Positions 1 through 5,012 of a DNA stretch of 5,651 nucleotides are shown piece by piece. The stretch's first letter is position 1. The number at the start of each line of letters is the position of its first letter. The position numbers and the translations under genes are program-made. The notes under the pieces are model-generated. The model searched no databases and was not told where the DNA came from. It worked only from the letters and a program-made list of their open reading frames with translations. The DNA lies in contig JAJNPX010000027.1 in assembly GCA_021155145.1 (NCBI GenBank), forward strand, positions 1 to 5,651, read 5' to 3'. This stretch comes from Acidisarcina sp. GTDB taxonomy: Bacteria > Acidobacteriota > Blastocatellia > Pyrinomonadales > Pyrinomonadaceae.

Positions 1-455
1 CCTTCCTCTGTGTACCATTCTCCGATCGGTTCTTCGATCGTCGGAAAGGCAAGCGACGAGGTCCAACCAGCAGCACTCCTTTCCGCAAATGTCGGCCATA
101 GCTGGGTTACGTACTGCCTAAACCCACCGATCGGAGTATCGTAGTGATAGGTAGACCCATTCCTCATTCGCCAGAGTTTGGAAGAATAGCCAATCCCGAC
201 AGGCAGTGAGTTCCCGTTGCGTCCGGGATATGAGAAGAGCGGGATGCTCATCTCCATCGCCAACGTTGACGGATTTATTCGGGCCAAACTCTTGAGGTTC
301 TGATCCGCTTTTGCCTCTGTATTCTTGCCCTGCGGGCTGTTTGCACCACCCTGGCCGTTTGTCACCCGGGCTAGAGATGTGGCTAGTAAAGCGATGAAAA
401 TGAAAACGAGGATGGGTTGAGCTTTGGATACTTTCGGGAAGTTTGTGGAGCGCAT
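1..455 (-). CDS. N-terminal part of probable exported RHS/YD-repeat protein (cut by window edge)
   Basis: An uninterrupted frame runs from an ATG at 455-453 to the window edge, giving 151 codons with no stop. Residues 1-11 are basic and residues 14-29 form a hydrophobic stretch (P-I-L-V-F-I-F-I-A-L-L-A), so it reads as a Sec signal peptide, with cleavage likely near residues 29-36. Around residues 60-97 comes I-N-P-S-T-L-A-M-E-M-S-I-P-L, then S-Y-P-G-R-N-G-N-S-L-P-V and a Y-S-S-K-L-W-R tail. I recognise this as the N-terminal region of large RHS repeat-associated proteins of Acidobacteriota, where a beta-sandwich start leads into a long YD-repeat shell. The YD repeats and any C-terminal toxin or variable domain would lie outside the window. 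It is 62 bases downstream of the FG-GAP gene on the same strand, so co-transcription is likely. No Shine-Dalgarno motif precedes the ATG, and no other in-frame start exists before the upstream stop at 513-515. The export call is firm; the family call is from memory and moderate. Confidence 0.65.
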   Translation of the reverse strand, partial: MRSTNFPKVSKAQPILVFIFIALLATSLARVTNGQGGANSPQGKNTEAKADQNLKSLARINPSTLAMEMSIPLFSYPGRNGNSLPVGIGYSSKLWRMRNGSTYHYDTPIGGFRQYVTQLWPTFAERSAAGWTSSLAFPTIEEPIGEWYTEE

Positions 456-517
456 AGTTTTGTTTGCAGTTGCTTTGCTTGCAGATAGATGAGTCCGGCC
501 AAAATATTTGGGTCAGC

Positions 518-1639
518 CTACCTCCTGTAGAACGCAGGTACGGGGATGTCGCCGGTGGTGCCCCAGTAGTCATAGCGTGTGGAGCCGTCGGATGATCTTC
601 TAATCCACCAGAGTGCGGTCGCGGCGTTGTTAAAGGTGGCGAGGTCGGTCTTTCCGTCGAGGTCGTAGTCGTTGTGGACCGGAGTGTCGCCGGAGGCTCC
701 CCATTGGGTCGAGACGAGAGAGCCGTCTGTCGATTGGAGAACGTACCAATAGGCGGTCGATGACTTGAATATCGCCGGGTCGGCCTTTCCGTCGCCGTCA
801 AAATCGGAGCTGACCGTGTGGGTGCCGGTTTGGCCGATGTATGCCCCGTAGGATTGGCCGTCGCTCGAACGGTTTATGTAGAAGGCCTGATCGCCGGGGC
901 GGAATACCGCAAGGTCGGCGAGGCCGTCGCCATCGTAGTCAGCCGGAGCCGGCAGATCGCTCGTCACCCCGAAGCCGGCAGAGAAGGTATTCGAGTCGGA
1001 GCTTCTGCGAATGTACCAGGTGTATGTTCCCGTGCCGGTGTCGAGCCGGTAGACCCCGACGTCGGTCTTGCCGTCGCCGTCGAAATCTCCCGTAACCGGG
1101 ACGTCTCCGCTCGCACCATAACTGATCGCGTACCAGCCGCTGCCGTCCGATGGATAGATGTACCAGTTGTTGTCCGATGCACGATAGACACAGAAATCGG
1201 TCTTGCCGTCACCGTCGAAGTCTCCGGGCATGGGCACGTCTCCGGTCCCGCCCCACGAGAAGAATGTCTGCTGCGAACCGGTCTGCCCCTTTACGTACCA
1301 ATATCCGTCGGAGGCTCTCCACACGGCGATGTCCGCGGGCGGTGCCGCAACGGCATTCGCATCTTCGACTGCGAGGAGCCTGGATCCGGCGTAAACGTAT
1401 TCCTTGCTCAATTGCGGCGTCGGCGATGGAGGCGGAAACGGATTCCATGCCGATGTTGCGTATTTGGGAAGCTCGCGGCCGAACCAACCCGTCTTCTTGC
1501 CTGTCAGCCCATCCGTTTTGGGGAACCAGTCATTCGACGCAAAGACTCCTGCGGTGACGAGAAATATTCCGGCGGCTATGCCCAAAATGGACAAAGCTCG
1601 GGTGCGGTCCGTGGCTGATCGAAGACGGATGAGGGACAT
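518..1639 (-). CDS. Exported FG-GAP/VCBS repeat beta-propeller protein
   Basis: A 373-residue protein. The ATG at 1639 is preceded by AGGAGAG (1646-1652) with a 6-base gap, which fixes the start. Residues 1-16 are basic and 17-34 hydrophobic, with V-F-A at 32-34 as a plausible signal peptidase I site. A proline-rich linker follows at 68-76. From residue ~102 the protein is built of ~45-residue units, each with a calcium-type D-x-D-x-D-G loop: residues 140-148, 185-193, 234-242, 279-287 and 324-332. Each loop is followed by a V/A-x-R half-strand and a W-Y-I/V-x-x-S-S-D-G strand. The chain starts with the second half of a unit (A-D-I-A-V-W-R, 102-108) and ends with the first half (G-D-I-P-V-P-A, 363-369), so the ends can complete one blade and close the ring at six units. 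The fifth loop reads D-Y-D-L-D-G, with L replacing the usual G. FG-GAP propellers bind calcium and serve in adhesion or as scaffolds; the ligand is not readable. Residues 79-94 (K-E-Y-V-Y-A-G-S-R-L-L-A-V-E-D-A) resemble a phrase typical of RHS proteins, fitting the RHS gene downstream. Confidence 0.88.
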   Translation of the reverse strand: MSLIRLRSATDRTRALSILGIAAGIFLVTAGVFASNDWFPKTDGLTGKKTGWFGRELPKYATSAWNPFPPPSPTPQLSKEYVYAGSRLLAVEDANAVAAPPADIAVWRASDGYWYVKGQTGSQQTFFSWGGTGDVPMPGDFDGDGKTDFCVYRASDNNWYIYPSDGSGWYAISYGASGDVPVTGDFDGDGKTDVGVYRLDTGTGTYTWYIRRSSDSNTFSAGFGVTSDLPAPADYDGDGLADLAVFRPGDQAFYINRSSDGQSYGAYIGQTGTHTVSSDFDGDGKADPAIFKSSTAYWYVLQSTDGSLVSTQWGASGDTPVHNDYDLDGKTDLATFNNAATALWWIRRSSDGSTRYDYWGTTGDIPVPAFYRR

Positions 1640-1827
1640 TTGGATCTCTCCTGTTAATATGAATCGGCTGTGCCGGTCGAATCTCGGACGAGAATTTGGA
1701 ATATTCCCTTCTGCTTCAACCCGCGTTAAACGAAAGAATGTTGATTTCGGACTTTGGGTGGCGTATTATGCGGGATTGTTAGGCACGCATAGTATGGGAC
1801 CTTTGGTTCCTACTAAGTGAACAACAG

Positions 1828-1859
1828 GCCCGGTGGATAATTGGCGTTATTCGCCGGGC
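1828..1859. other. Strong hairpin, 14-bp stem with 4-nt loop
   Basis: GCCCGGTGGATAAT (1828-1841) pairs over its full length with GTTATTCGCCGGGC (1846-1859) if three G-T pairs are allowed; the loop is TGGC. On the plus strand it is followed by a pyrimidine-rich but interrupted stretch (TCCTTTCTGCTC). No plus-strand gene lies upstream that would need a terminator. On the minus strand no T-run follows. It sits about 190 bases upstream of the FG-GAP start, so it could belong to that gene's leader or mark the end of a stray transcript. The 188 bases between it and the FG-GAP gene (1640-1827) contain only a short palindrome, GGAATATTCC at 1698-1707, and no promoter I trust. Confidence 0.45.
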
Positions 1860-1900
1860 TCCTTTCTGCTCAACTCTTCAACGTTTCAAAGAATTTCGAA

Positions 1901-1940
1901 CAAACAAAAACCGCCCTACTCGACGACCGGGTCAGGGCGG
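1901..1940 (-). terminator. Rho-independent terminator (minus strand) with no obvious gene upstream
   Basis: CCGCCCT (1911-1917) pairs perfectly with AGGGCGG (1934-1940). The stem continues as ACTCG (1918-1922) with CGGGT (1928-1932) after one bulged base at 1933, leaving a 5-nt loop. Read on the minus strand, the GC-rich stem is followed directly by TTTTTGTTTG (1910-1901), the classic intrinsic terminator form. Read on the plus strand, no T-run follows. The signal therefore ends a minus-strand transcript coming from higher coordinates, yet no minus-strand protein gene is found between here and the tRNA terminator at 3048. Confidence 0.7.
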
Positions 1941-2172
1941 ACAGATCAAAATCAAATTCATTGGGTTCGACGTGCTCTGCGTTGCAAACGCACGACCGTA
2001 TCCATCGAAACCTAATGGGAGTTTCGTCAATAAAATTCAGGTTGTGGAAGAGGTACAGCATGCAGAGAGATCGCTGTATATCAAAGCCTCAGTTCGCGTC
2101 GGAATCTCACCATGAGATTCACTCCACGTTTGACCACGAACTGCATTCAGTAACTTGAACTGAAATAAATTG
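1901..2172 (-). ncRNA. Candidate structured small RNA, unknown family
   Basis: Four inverted repeats lie in tandem just before the intrinsic terminator: 2146-2151/2159-2164 (6 bp), 2102-2109/2113-2120 (8 bp, perfect), 2054-2059/2073-2078 (6 bp), and a long stem 1959-1970/2005-2017 (12 pairs, one G-T, one bulge) that encloses a second hairpin, TGCGTT/AACGCA, at 1978-1992. Upstream on the minus strand a TTGACA (2203-2208) and a weak TAATTT (2179-2184) would start a transcript near 2172. That gives a ~270-nt RNA ending at the terminator. No reading frame in it has a ribosome binding site. I checked by eye for tmRNA, RNase P, SRP and 6S signatures and saw none. The start and even the existence of the transcript are inferred; the hairpins and the terminator are directly visible. 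Confidence 0.35.
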
Positions 2173-2178
2173 TGCACG

Positions 2179-2208
2179 AAATTAGCACACCGATCTCGAC
2201 TATGTCAA
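2179..2208 (-). promoter_or_regulatory. Possible promoter for the candidate small RNA
   Basis: The minus strand shows a perfect -35 box TTGACA (2208-2203), an 18-base spacer, and TAATTT (2184-2179), which keeps only the first, second and last bases of a -10 box. A small inverted repeat TGTGC/GCACA (2171-2175/2185-2189) lies across the -10 region. The -35 box touches the left copy of the 37-bp direct repeat (it shares base 2208). The weak -10 box makes this tentative. Confidence 0.3.
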
Positions 2209-2244
2209 CAATTAAATTAGCGATTGTAGCTAGCACATGATATG
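2208..2244 (+). repeat. 37-bp direct repeat, left copy, outside the IS remnant
   Basis: This stretch matches 2989-3025 in the same orientation at 32 of 37 positions without gaps. It opens with ACAATTAAATTAGCGATTGT. The two copies bracket the IS remnant. Direct, not inverted, orientation points to a target-site duplication or a host repeat split by insertion rather than to IS ends. The last few bases (ATG at 2242-2244) overlap the outermost ATGTCCGGT of the IS left end. Confidence 0.7.
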
Positions 2245-2254
2245 TCCGGTAGGC

Positions 2255-2275
2255 GTAGCAGATGAAATGTCCGGT
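2255..2275 (+). repeat. IS terminal inverted repeat, left
   Basis: It reads GTAGCAGATGAA followed by ATGTCCGGT. The reverse complement of 2963-2984 reads GTAGCAAATGAAG followed by ATGTCCGGT. The two differ by one substitution and one inserted base over 22 positions. Both face inward around the transposase fragment, as expected for IS ends. Confidence 0.8.
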
Positions 2276-2310
2276 GTGAGTGATCGGGGGGAGATAGCTT
2301 CTAATGTGCT

Positions 2311-2937
2311 ATGGCAAAGATTCCCAGGATCGCGGTTGAGCGGGAAATGACGATACAGGAAGTGATACTGATGGCGATGGCTAAGAAGCTGACGTGGATA
2401 GAGGCATCGCAGGTTTTAGGGTATACGGACTGTCACATGCGGCGGGTGAAGGCGAAGTACGAGCGTGAAGGATTTCATGGTTTATACGACGGCCGGTGCG
2501 GGAAGCTGAGTCCGAGACGGATATCGTCGGAAGTGGTCGAGGAAGTGCTGAGATTGTATCGGAAGGAATATTTTGATTTCAACGTGGTGCATTTTCACGA
2601 GAAGCTGGTGGAGCGGCATGGGTTTGCGATCAGCTACACATGGACAAAAAGCCTGCTGCAAAAGTCGGGATTGGTAGCGAGAGAGCCAAAGCGAGGGGTG
2701 CACCCACCTCGACGATCGCTTGAGCGTAGCCTTCGGCCCGCACCAGGTTGGCGTCTTCGATGCCCATGGAAACACCTTTTGCAAAACAAAGAAAAAGCCG
2801 TGGAAATGCCGCTCTTGTGCAAAACTCCCGAAGCGGGAGTTTCACACAACAGCTTGGAAAAGTCGCCGACGATCCAACTCTTAAAGCCTCAAAGCGACTT
2901 TCCCACATTCCCACCGCTTCTACTAGTGGTCAGATAA
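2311..2937 (+). pseudogene. Transposase fragment, ISNCY family (N-terminal HTH part only)
   Basis: The open frame has 208 codons, but only about residues 1-130 (2311-2700) look like an ISNCY-family transposase. The visible phrases are E-R-E-M-T-I-Q-E-V-I-L near residues 10-20, a helix-turn-helix at ~27-50 (L-T-W-I-E-A-S-Q-V-L-G ... M-R-R), G-L-Y-D at 57-60, S-P-R-R-I at 67-71, and Y-F-D-F-N-V-x-H-F-H-E-K-L at 87-99, then S-Y-T-W-T-K and G-L-V-A. Complete relatives continue with an integrase-type catalytic core carrying D-D-E residues; that core is absent. After residue ~130 the frame runs through unrelated sequence to a TAA at 2935-2937. The start could also be the ATG at 2347. GGGGGGAG (2285-2292) lies 18 bases upstream of 2311, too far to be decisive. 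A DNA-binding stub could in principle bind IS ends and inhibit transposition, but nothing shows that it is made. Confidence 0.8.
2815..2849. repeat. 35-nt near-perfect palindrome inside the IS remnant
   Basis: AAACTCCCG (2822-2830) pairs perfectly with CGGGAGTTT (2834-2842) around an AAG loop. Outside a 2x2 mismatch, TTGTG (2815-2819) pairs with CACAA (2845-2849). On the minus strand CTCCCGCTTCGGGAG is followed by TTTTGC, so it could act as a weak terminator there. It lies in the stretch (about 2700-2945) that does not match the transposase, and may be a REP-like dispersed element or a terminator carried in with captured DNA. Confidence 0.5.
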
Positions 2938-2962
2938 ATCTAAGAAAAGGAGATGAACCAAA

Positions 2963-2984
2963 ACCGGACATCTTCATTTGCTAC
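2963..2984 (-). repeat. IS terminal inverted repeat, right
   Basis: This is the partner of the left end at 2255-2275; on the plus strand it begins ACCGGACAT and ends TTTGCTAC. In the left end a second ATGTCCGGT follows further out, but here the sequence passes after four bases into the direct repeat, so the outer part of the right end is missing or diverged. Confidence 0.8.
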
Positions 2985-2988
2985 TAAC

Positions 2989-3025
2989 ACAATTAAACTA
3001 GCGATTGTGGTTAGGACATGACATG
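2989..3025 (+). repeat. 37-bp direct repeat, right copy
   Basis: This is the second copy of the repeat at 2208-2244, with five substitutions and no gaps; it starts ACAATTAAACTAGCGATTGT. It begins four bases beyond the right inverted repeat and ends 22 bases before the A/T run of the tRNA terminator. Confidence 0.7.
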
Positions 3026-3047
3026 CACAAGAGTTTCGCAAGATTAC

Positions 3048-3070
3048 AAAAAGGTCGCCATTCAGCGACC
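3048..3070 (-). terminator. Intrinsic terminator of tRNA-Phe
   Basis: On the minus strand GGTCGC (3070-3065), a 6-nt loop, and GCGACC (3058-3053) form a perfect 6-bp stem followed by TTTTT (3052-3048). It lies 18 bases after the CCA end of the tRNA and fits as its terminator. Confidence 0.85.
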
Positions 3071-3088
3071 CTAAGTCCTTGATTCTAT

Positions 3089-3164
<76 letters not shown>

Positions 3165-3183
3165 TGGAGTCGAGCAAAACTTG

Positions 3184-3212
3184 AGTGTAGATAAGCCGGA
3201 ACTTCCTGTCAA
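3184..3212 (-). promoter_or_regulatory. Sigma-70 promoter of tRNA-Phe
   Basis: The minus strand carries TTGACA (3212-3207), a 17-base spacer and TACACT (3189-3184). The start point would fall near 3177, leaving a leader of about 13 bases before the mature tRNA, typical of a stable RNA promoter. Confidence 0.75.
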
Positions 3213-3271
3213 ATATGAGGCTGAACAAAATCTATTTCAATCGCTTGTAAATTCTCGCCGGAAATAATTTG

Positions 3272-3299
3272 TTGACAAACATTGTTGAGTGCCTATAAT
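3272..3299 (+). promoter_or_regulatory. Consensus sigma-70 promoter of the lipoprotein gene
   Basis: TTGACA (3272-3277) and TATAAT (3294-3299) both match the consensus perfectly, with a 16-base spacer. Transcription should start near 3306, giving a leader of about 140 bases before the lipoprotein ATG. It diverges from the tRNA-Phe promoter, with 59 bases between the two -35 boxes. Confidence 0.8.
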
Positions 3300-3305
3300 T
3301 AGTCT

Positions 3306-3446
3306 TTACCGGCCGTTAGCCTATGGCGTCCGGCTCACCTTCCGAAAATTGTTTGATACCTGCCCGTGCCGGTTTGAACGCCGTCGCTGACCCCCAGAGA
3401 CGCAACCTTCGAGCCGGCACAGCCATTTTAAATGATTGGAGTTCAA
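3306..3446 (+). promoter_or_regulatory. Structured 5' leader of the lipoprotein mRNA, unknown class
   Basis: Two structures are visible. The first is a small hairpin: GCCG (3312-3315)/CGGC (3331-3334) enclosing GCC/GGC (3319-3321/3325-3327). The second is a long one: GTGCCGGTTTGAA (3366-3378) pairs with TTCGAGCCGGCAC (3408-3420) over 13 positions with two G-T pairs. Inside it CGTC/GACG and CTG/CAG (3382-3402) form a further stem with an ACCCC loop. The long hairpin ends 17 bases before the GGAG ribosome site. I looked for c-di-GMP-I, cobalamin, ZTP, fluoride and guanidine-I hallmarks and found none convincing. It could control translation or mRNA stability; no function is shown. Confidence 0.4.
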
Positions 3447-3902
3447 ATGAGACCTGTCTTGATTTTCTTTTTTTTGGCTTTTACTTTGATCACTCTTGGA
3501 TGCGGATCGACCGCCGATTCGAATAATGCTTCGAACACGAACGCCGCGGCAAATAACACCAACGGTTTCAGACAATTGGATGCGAACAACCTGCCTCCTG
3601 GTCTTTCGGCCAGCCCGATCGTACCGAGCACTAACACAACGCCGGGGATACCGCCGCCTTCGAACGTAGTGAACGCCATCCCCAAAGGCGTGACGCCGAC
3701 ACCCGGCATACCCGATCCAAAGGCGGCTAACAAGATGAAGCCGGGAGCGACGCCGACACCCGGAATTCCCGACCCTGAGACCATGAGGCGTCAGCTCGAG
3801 CAGCGGAATTCGAACCTGAGTTCCCCTCCGCCTCCCCCGCCCGGCTCCGGCGAAACGATGATGAGGTCCAAAAAACCCCGAGCCTCAAATGCAAACAATT
3901 GA
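3447..3902 (+). CDS. Small proline/asparagine-rich lipoprotein of unknown function
   Basis: The ATG at 3447 is chosen because GGAG (3438-3441) lies 5 bases upstream; an in-frame ATG at 3432 has no such site and would put it inside the gene. The 151-residue product starts M-R-P-V-L-I-F-F-F-L-A-F-T-L-I-T-L-G-C, a lipoprotein signal with the lipidated Cys at 19. T at -3 and L at -2 are less usual than L and A/S, but the overall shape is right. After Cys comes an Asn/Ala/Thr-rich tether (20-40), then low-complexity sequence with two copies of G-x-T-P-T-P-G-I-P-D-P about 21 residues apart, preceded by a shorter T-T-P-G-I-P-P-P. A run of six prolines and a basic tail R-S-K-K-P-R end the protein. 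No catalytic fold is visible; it is probably an extended, envelope-anchored protein. I recall similar T-P-T-P-G-I-P proteins from Acidobacteriota, all uncharacterised. It converges with recA. Confidence 0.8.
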   Translation: MRPVLIFFFLAFTLITLGCGSTADSNNASNTNAAANNTNGFRQLDANNLPPGLSASPIVPSTNTTPGIPPPSNVVNAIPKGVTPTPGIPDPKAANKMKPGATPTPGIPDPETMRRQLEQRNSNLSSPPPPPPGSGETMMRSKKPRASNANN

Positions 3903-3905
3903 ACT

Positions 3906-3934
3906 AAAAGAGGAAGCATGATGCTTCCCTTTTT
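3906..3934. terminator. Bidirectional terminator between the lipoprotein gene and recA
   Basis: GGAAGC (3912-3917) and GCTTCC (3923-3928) form a stem with a 5-nt loop. TTTTT (3930-3934) follows on the plus strand and TTTT (3909-3906) on the minus strand. It starts a few bases after the lipoprotein stop and lies just beyond the recA stop, so it can serve both convergent genes. Confidence 0.85.
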
Positions 3935-3937
3935 AGC

Positions 3938-4948
3938 TTAGGCTTGCGCGGCATCTACCTTGGTCATACCGAGTGCCGATTTTACGTCGGCCTCGATCCT
4001 GTCCCTAAGTTCGTGATTTTCCTTGAGCATATTCTTGACGTTTTCACGGCCTTGGCCAAGCCTTTCTCCCTTATAGGAAAACCACGCGCCACTCTTTTCG
4101 ACCACATTGTTGTTTGACGCGAGATCGATCAGGTCGCCCTCCCGAGAGATCCCTTCTCCATACATAATGTCAAACTCCGTCTCTCTAAACGGGGGAGCGC
4201 ACTTATTCTTTACCACCTTTACGCGGGTGCGGTTCCCAACTACGCGATCTCCTTCCTTGATAGCGCCGATACGCCGAATATCGAGACGTAGGCTTGCATA
4301 GAACTTCAAAGCCTTTCCGCCGGTCGTCGTTTCAGGCGAGCCAAAGAACACACCGATCTTTTCGCGAAGCTGGTTGATGAAAATGAACGTCGTCCTGGAA
4401 TTAGCGACGATCGCGGTGAGCTTTCTCAAAGCCTGAGACATCAGCCTCGCCTGAAGGCCAGGAAGCGAATCTCCCATCTCGCCGTCCAGCTCAGCCCGCG
4501 GGACCAGGGCCGCTACCGAATCGATTACGATCACGTCGACACTGTTTGAGCGGACGAGCGTCTCGGCGATCTCCAATGCCTGTTCGCCGGAATCGGGCTG
4601 CGAGATAAGCATGTCTTCGATACTTACGCCTAGCTTTTGGGCGTAATCAGGATCCATCGCGTGCTCGGCGTCGATATAAGCGGCGACACCGCCAGCCTTC
4701 TGAGCCGATGCCACGACCTGCAAAGCCAACGTTGTCTTGCCGGAGCTTTCCGGGCCGTATATTTCAATGATCCGACCCCGCGGCATGCCGCCCACCCCGA
4801 TCGCCGCATCGAGGCTAAGGCAATTCGTCGAGATCGAACTGATCTCCTCGTGCGGCCTTTCCCCCAATCTCATTATCGAACCCTTGCCAAATTTCTTTTC
4901 TATTTGAAGTAGGGCGGACTCGATCGCCTTTGCTTTGTCGATACTCAT
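3938..4948 (-). CDS. recA: Recombinase RecA
   Basis: A 336-residue protein that forms ATP-dependent filaments on single-stranded DNA, drives strand exchange, and triggers LexA self-cleavage. Visible landmarks: Walker A G-P-E-S-S-G-K-T at 65-72; the catalytic Glu at 95 in [10 protein letters not shown]; Walker B V-I-V-I-D-S at 139-144; loop L1 around 155-164 (G-E-M-G-D-S-L-P-G); Gln193 in F-I-N-Q; loop L2 through R-E-K-I-G-V-F-F-G and P-E-T-T-T-G-G (195-211). All key residues are intact. The ATG at 4948 has AAAGGAG (4958-4964) with a 9-base gap. The C-terminal tail is short and only mildly acidic compared with the ~353-residue E. coli protein. No recX follows; the downstream neighbour is convergent. 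Expression probably depends on the promoter and dyad at 4984-5023. Confidence 0.98.
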   Translation of the reverse strand: MSIDKAKAIESALLQIEKKFGKGSIMRLGERPHEEISSISTNCLSLDAAIGVGGMPRGRIIEIYGPESSGKTTLALQVVASAQKAGGVAAYIDAEHAMDPDYAQKLGVSIEDMLISQPDSGEQALEIAETLVRSNSVDVIVIDSVAALVPRAELDGEMGDSLPGLQARLMSQALRKLTAIVANSRTTFIFINQLREKIGVFFGSPETTTGGKALKFYASLRLDIRRIGAIKEGDRVVGNRTRVKVVKNKCAPPFRETEFDIMYGEGISREGDLIDLASNNNVVEKSGAWFSYKGERLGQGRENVKNMLKENHELRDRIEADVKSALGMTKVDAAQA

Positions 4949-4983
4949 TTACAGTTTCTCCTTTGGGAACAGAATTCTATGTA

Positions 4984-5012
4984 AATATATCAGTGTGTAT
5001 TATATAATGCAA
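4984..5012 (-). promoter_or_regulatory. Likely recA promoter region
   Basis: Two overlapping readings are possible on the minus strand. One has TTGCAT (5012-5007), a 17-base spacer and TATATT (4989-4984). The other uses a perfect TATAAT (5004-4999) with a poor -35 (CATTAA, 5027-5022, 17-base spacer). Either would leave a short leader (up to about 45 bases) before recA. Both overlap the dyad at 5006-5023, so a protein bound there would block RNA polymerase. Confidence 0.5.

Larger units (their letters stand above)
2242..2984 (+). mobile_element. Decayed, internally deleted insertion sequence (ISNCY/IS1202-like)
   Basis: The left end carries two copies of ATGTCCGGT (2242-2250 and 2267-2275), and the right end carries the reverse complement ACCGGACAT (2963-2971). 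The inner left copy and the right copy belong to a 21/22-nt inverted repeat. Between the ends are the first ~130 residues of an ISNCY-type transposase and ~250 bp that do not look like the rest of it. At ~740 bp this is about half of what a complete element with a ~430-460-residue transposase would need. It cannot move by itself; mobilisation in trans is conceivable because both ends survive. The exact outer limits are uncertain because the right side lacks the second ATGTCCGGT copy. Confidence 0.7.

Noticed and set aside
521..526. AGGAGG on the minus strand at the end of the FG-GAP gene
   Set aside because: It encodes the final Arg-Arg and no start codon follows at a usable distance; the RHS ATG is 65 bases further on.
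118..801. Minus-strand frame of 227 codons spanning the end of the FG-GAP gene and the start of the RHS gene
   Set aside because: It lies in another frame of both real genes and its product is low-complexity Thr/Pro/Ser without a start signal.
818..1618. Long open frame (266 codons) on the plus strand opposite the FG-GAP gene
   Set aside because: It is antisense to a clearly coding repeat protein, its product shows no domain, and it has no ribosome site; repeated GC-rich codons in the real gene keep this frame open.
1780..1787. GTTAGGC-like stretch resembling an integron attC core
   Set aside because: No matching partner core or paired inner sites are found at the right distance, and there is no integron integrase in the window.
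1870..2061. Minus-strand 63-codon frame over the candidate small RNA
   Set aside because: It reads straight through the terminator hairpin, has no ribosome site and has no recognisable motif.
1841..2158. Plus-strand frame of 105 codons in the hairpin-rich region
   Set aside because: It would start at a TTG without a ribosome site, has no recognisable product, and crosses the minus-strand terminator and several hairpins.
2953..3021. Tiny plus-strand frame (22 codons) after AAAAGGAG near the right IS end
   Set aside because: The GGAG abuts the ATG with no spacing, and the frame merely reads through the inverted and direct repeats.
3323..3526. Plus-strand 67-codon frame in the lipoprotein leader
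   Set aside because: It has no ribosome site and overlaps the lipoprotein start in another frame; the region is better explained as a structured leader.
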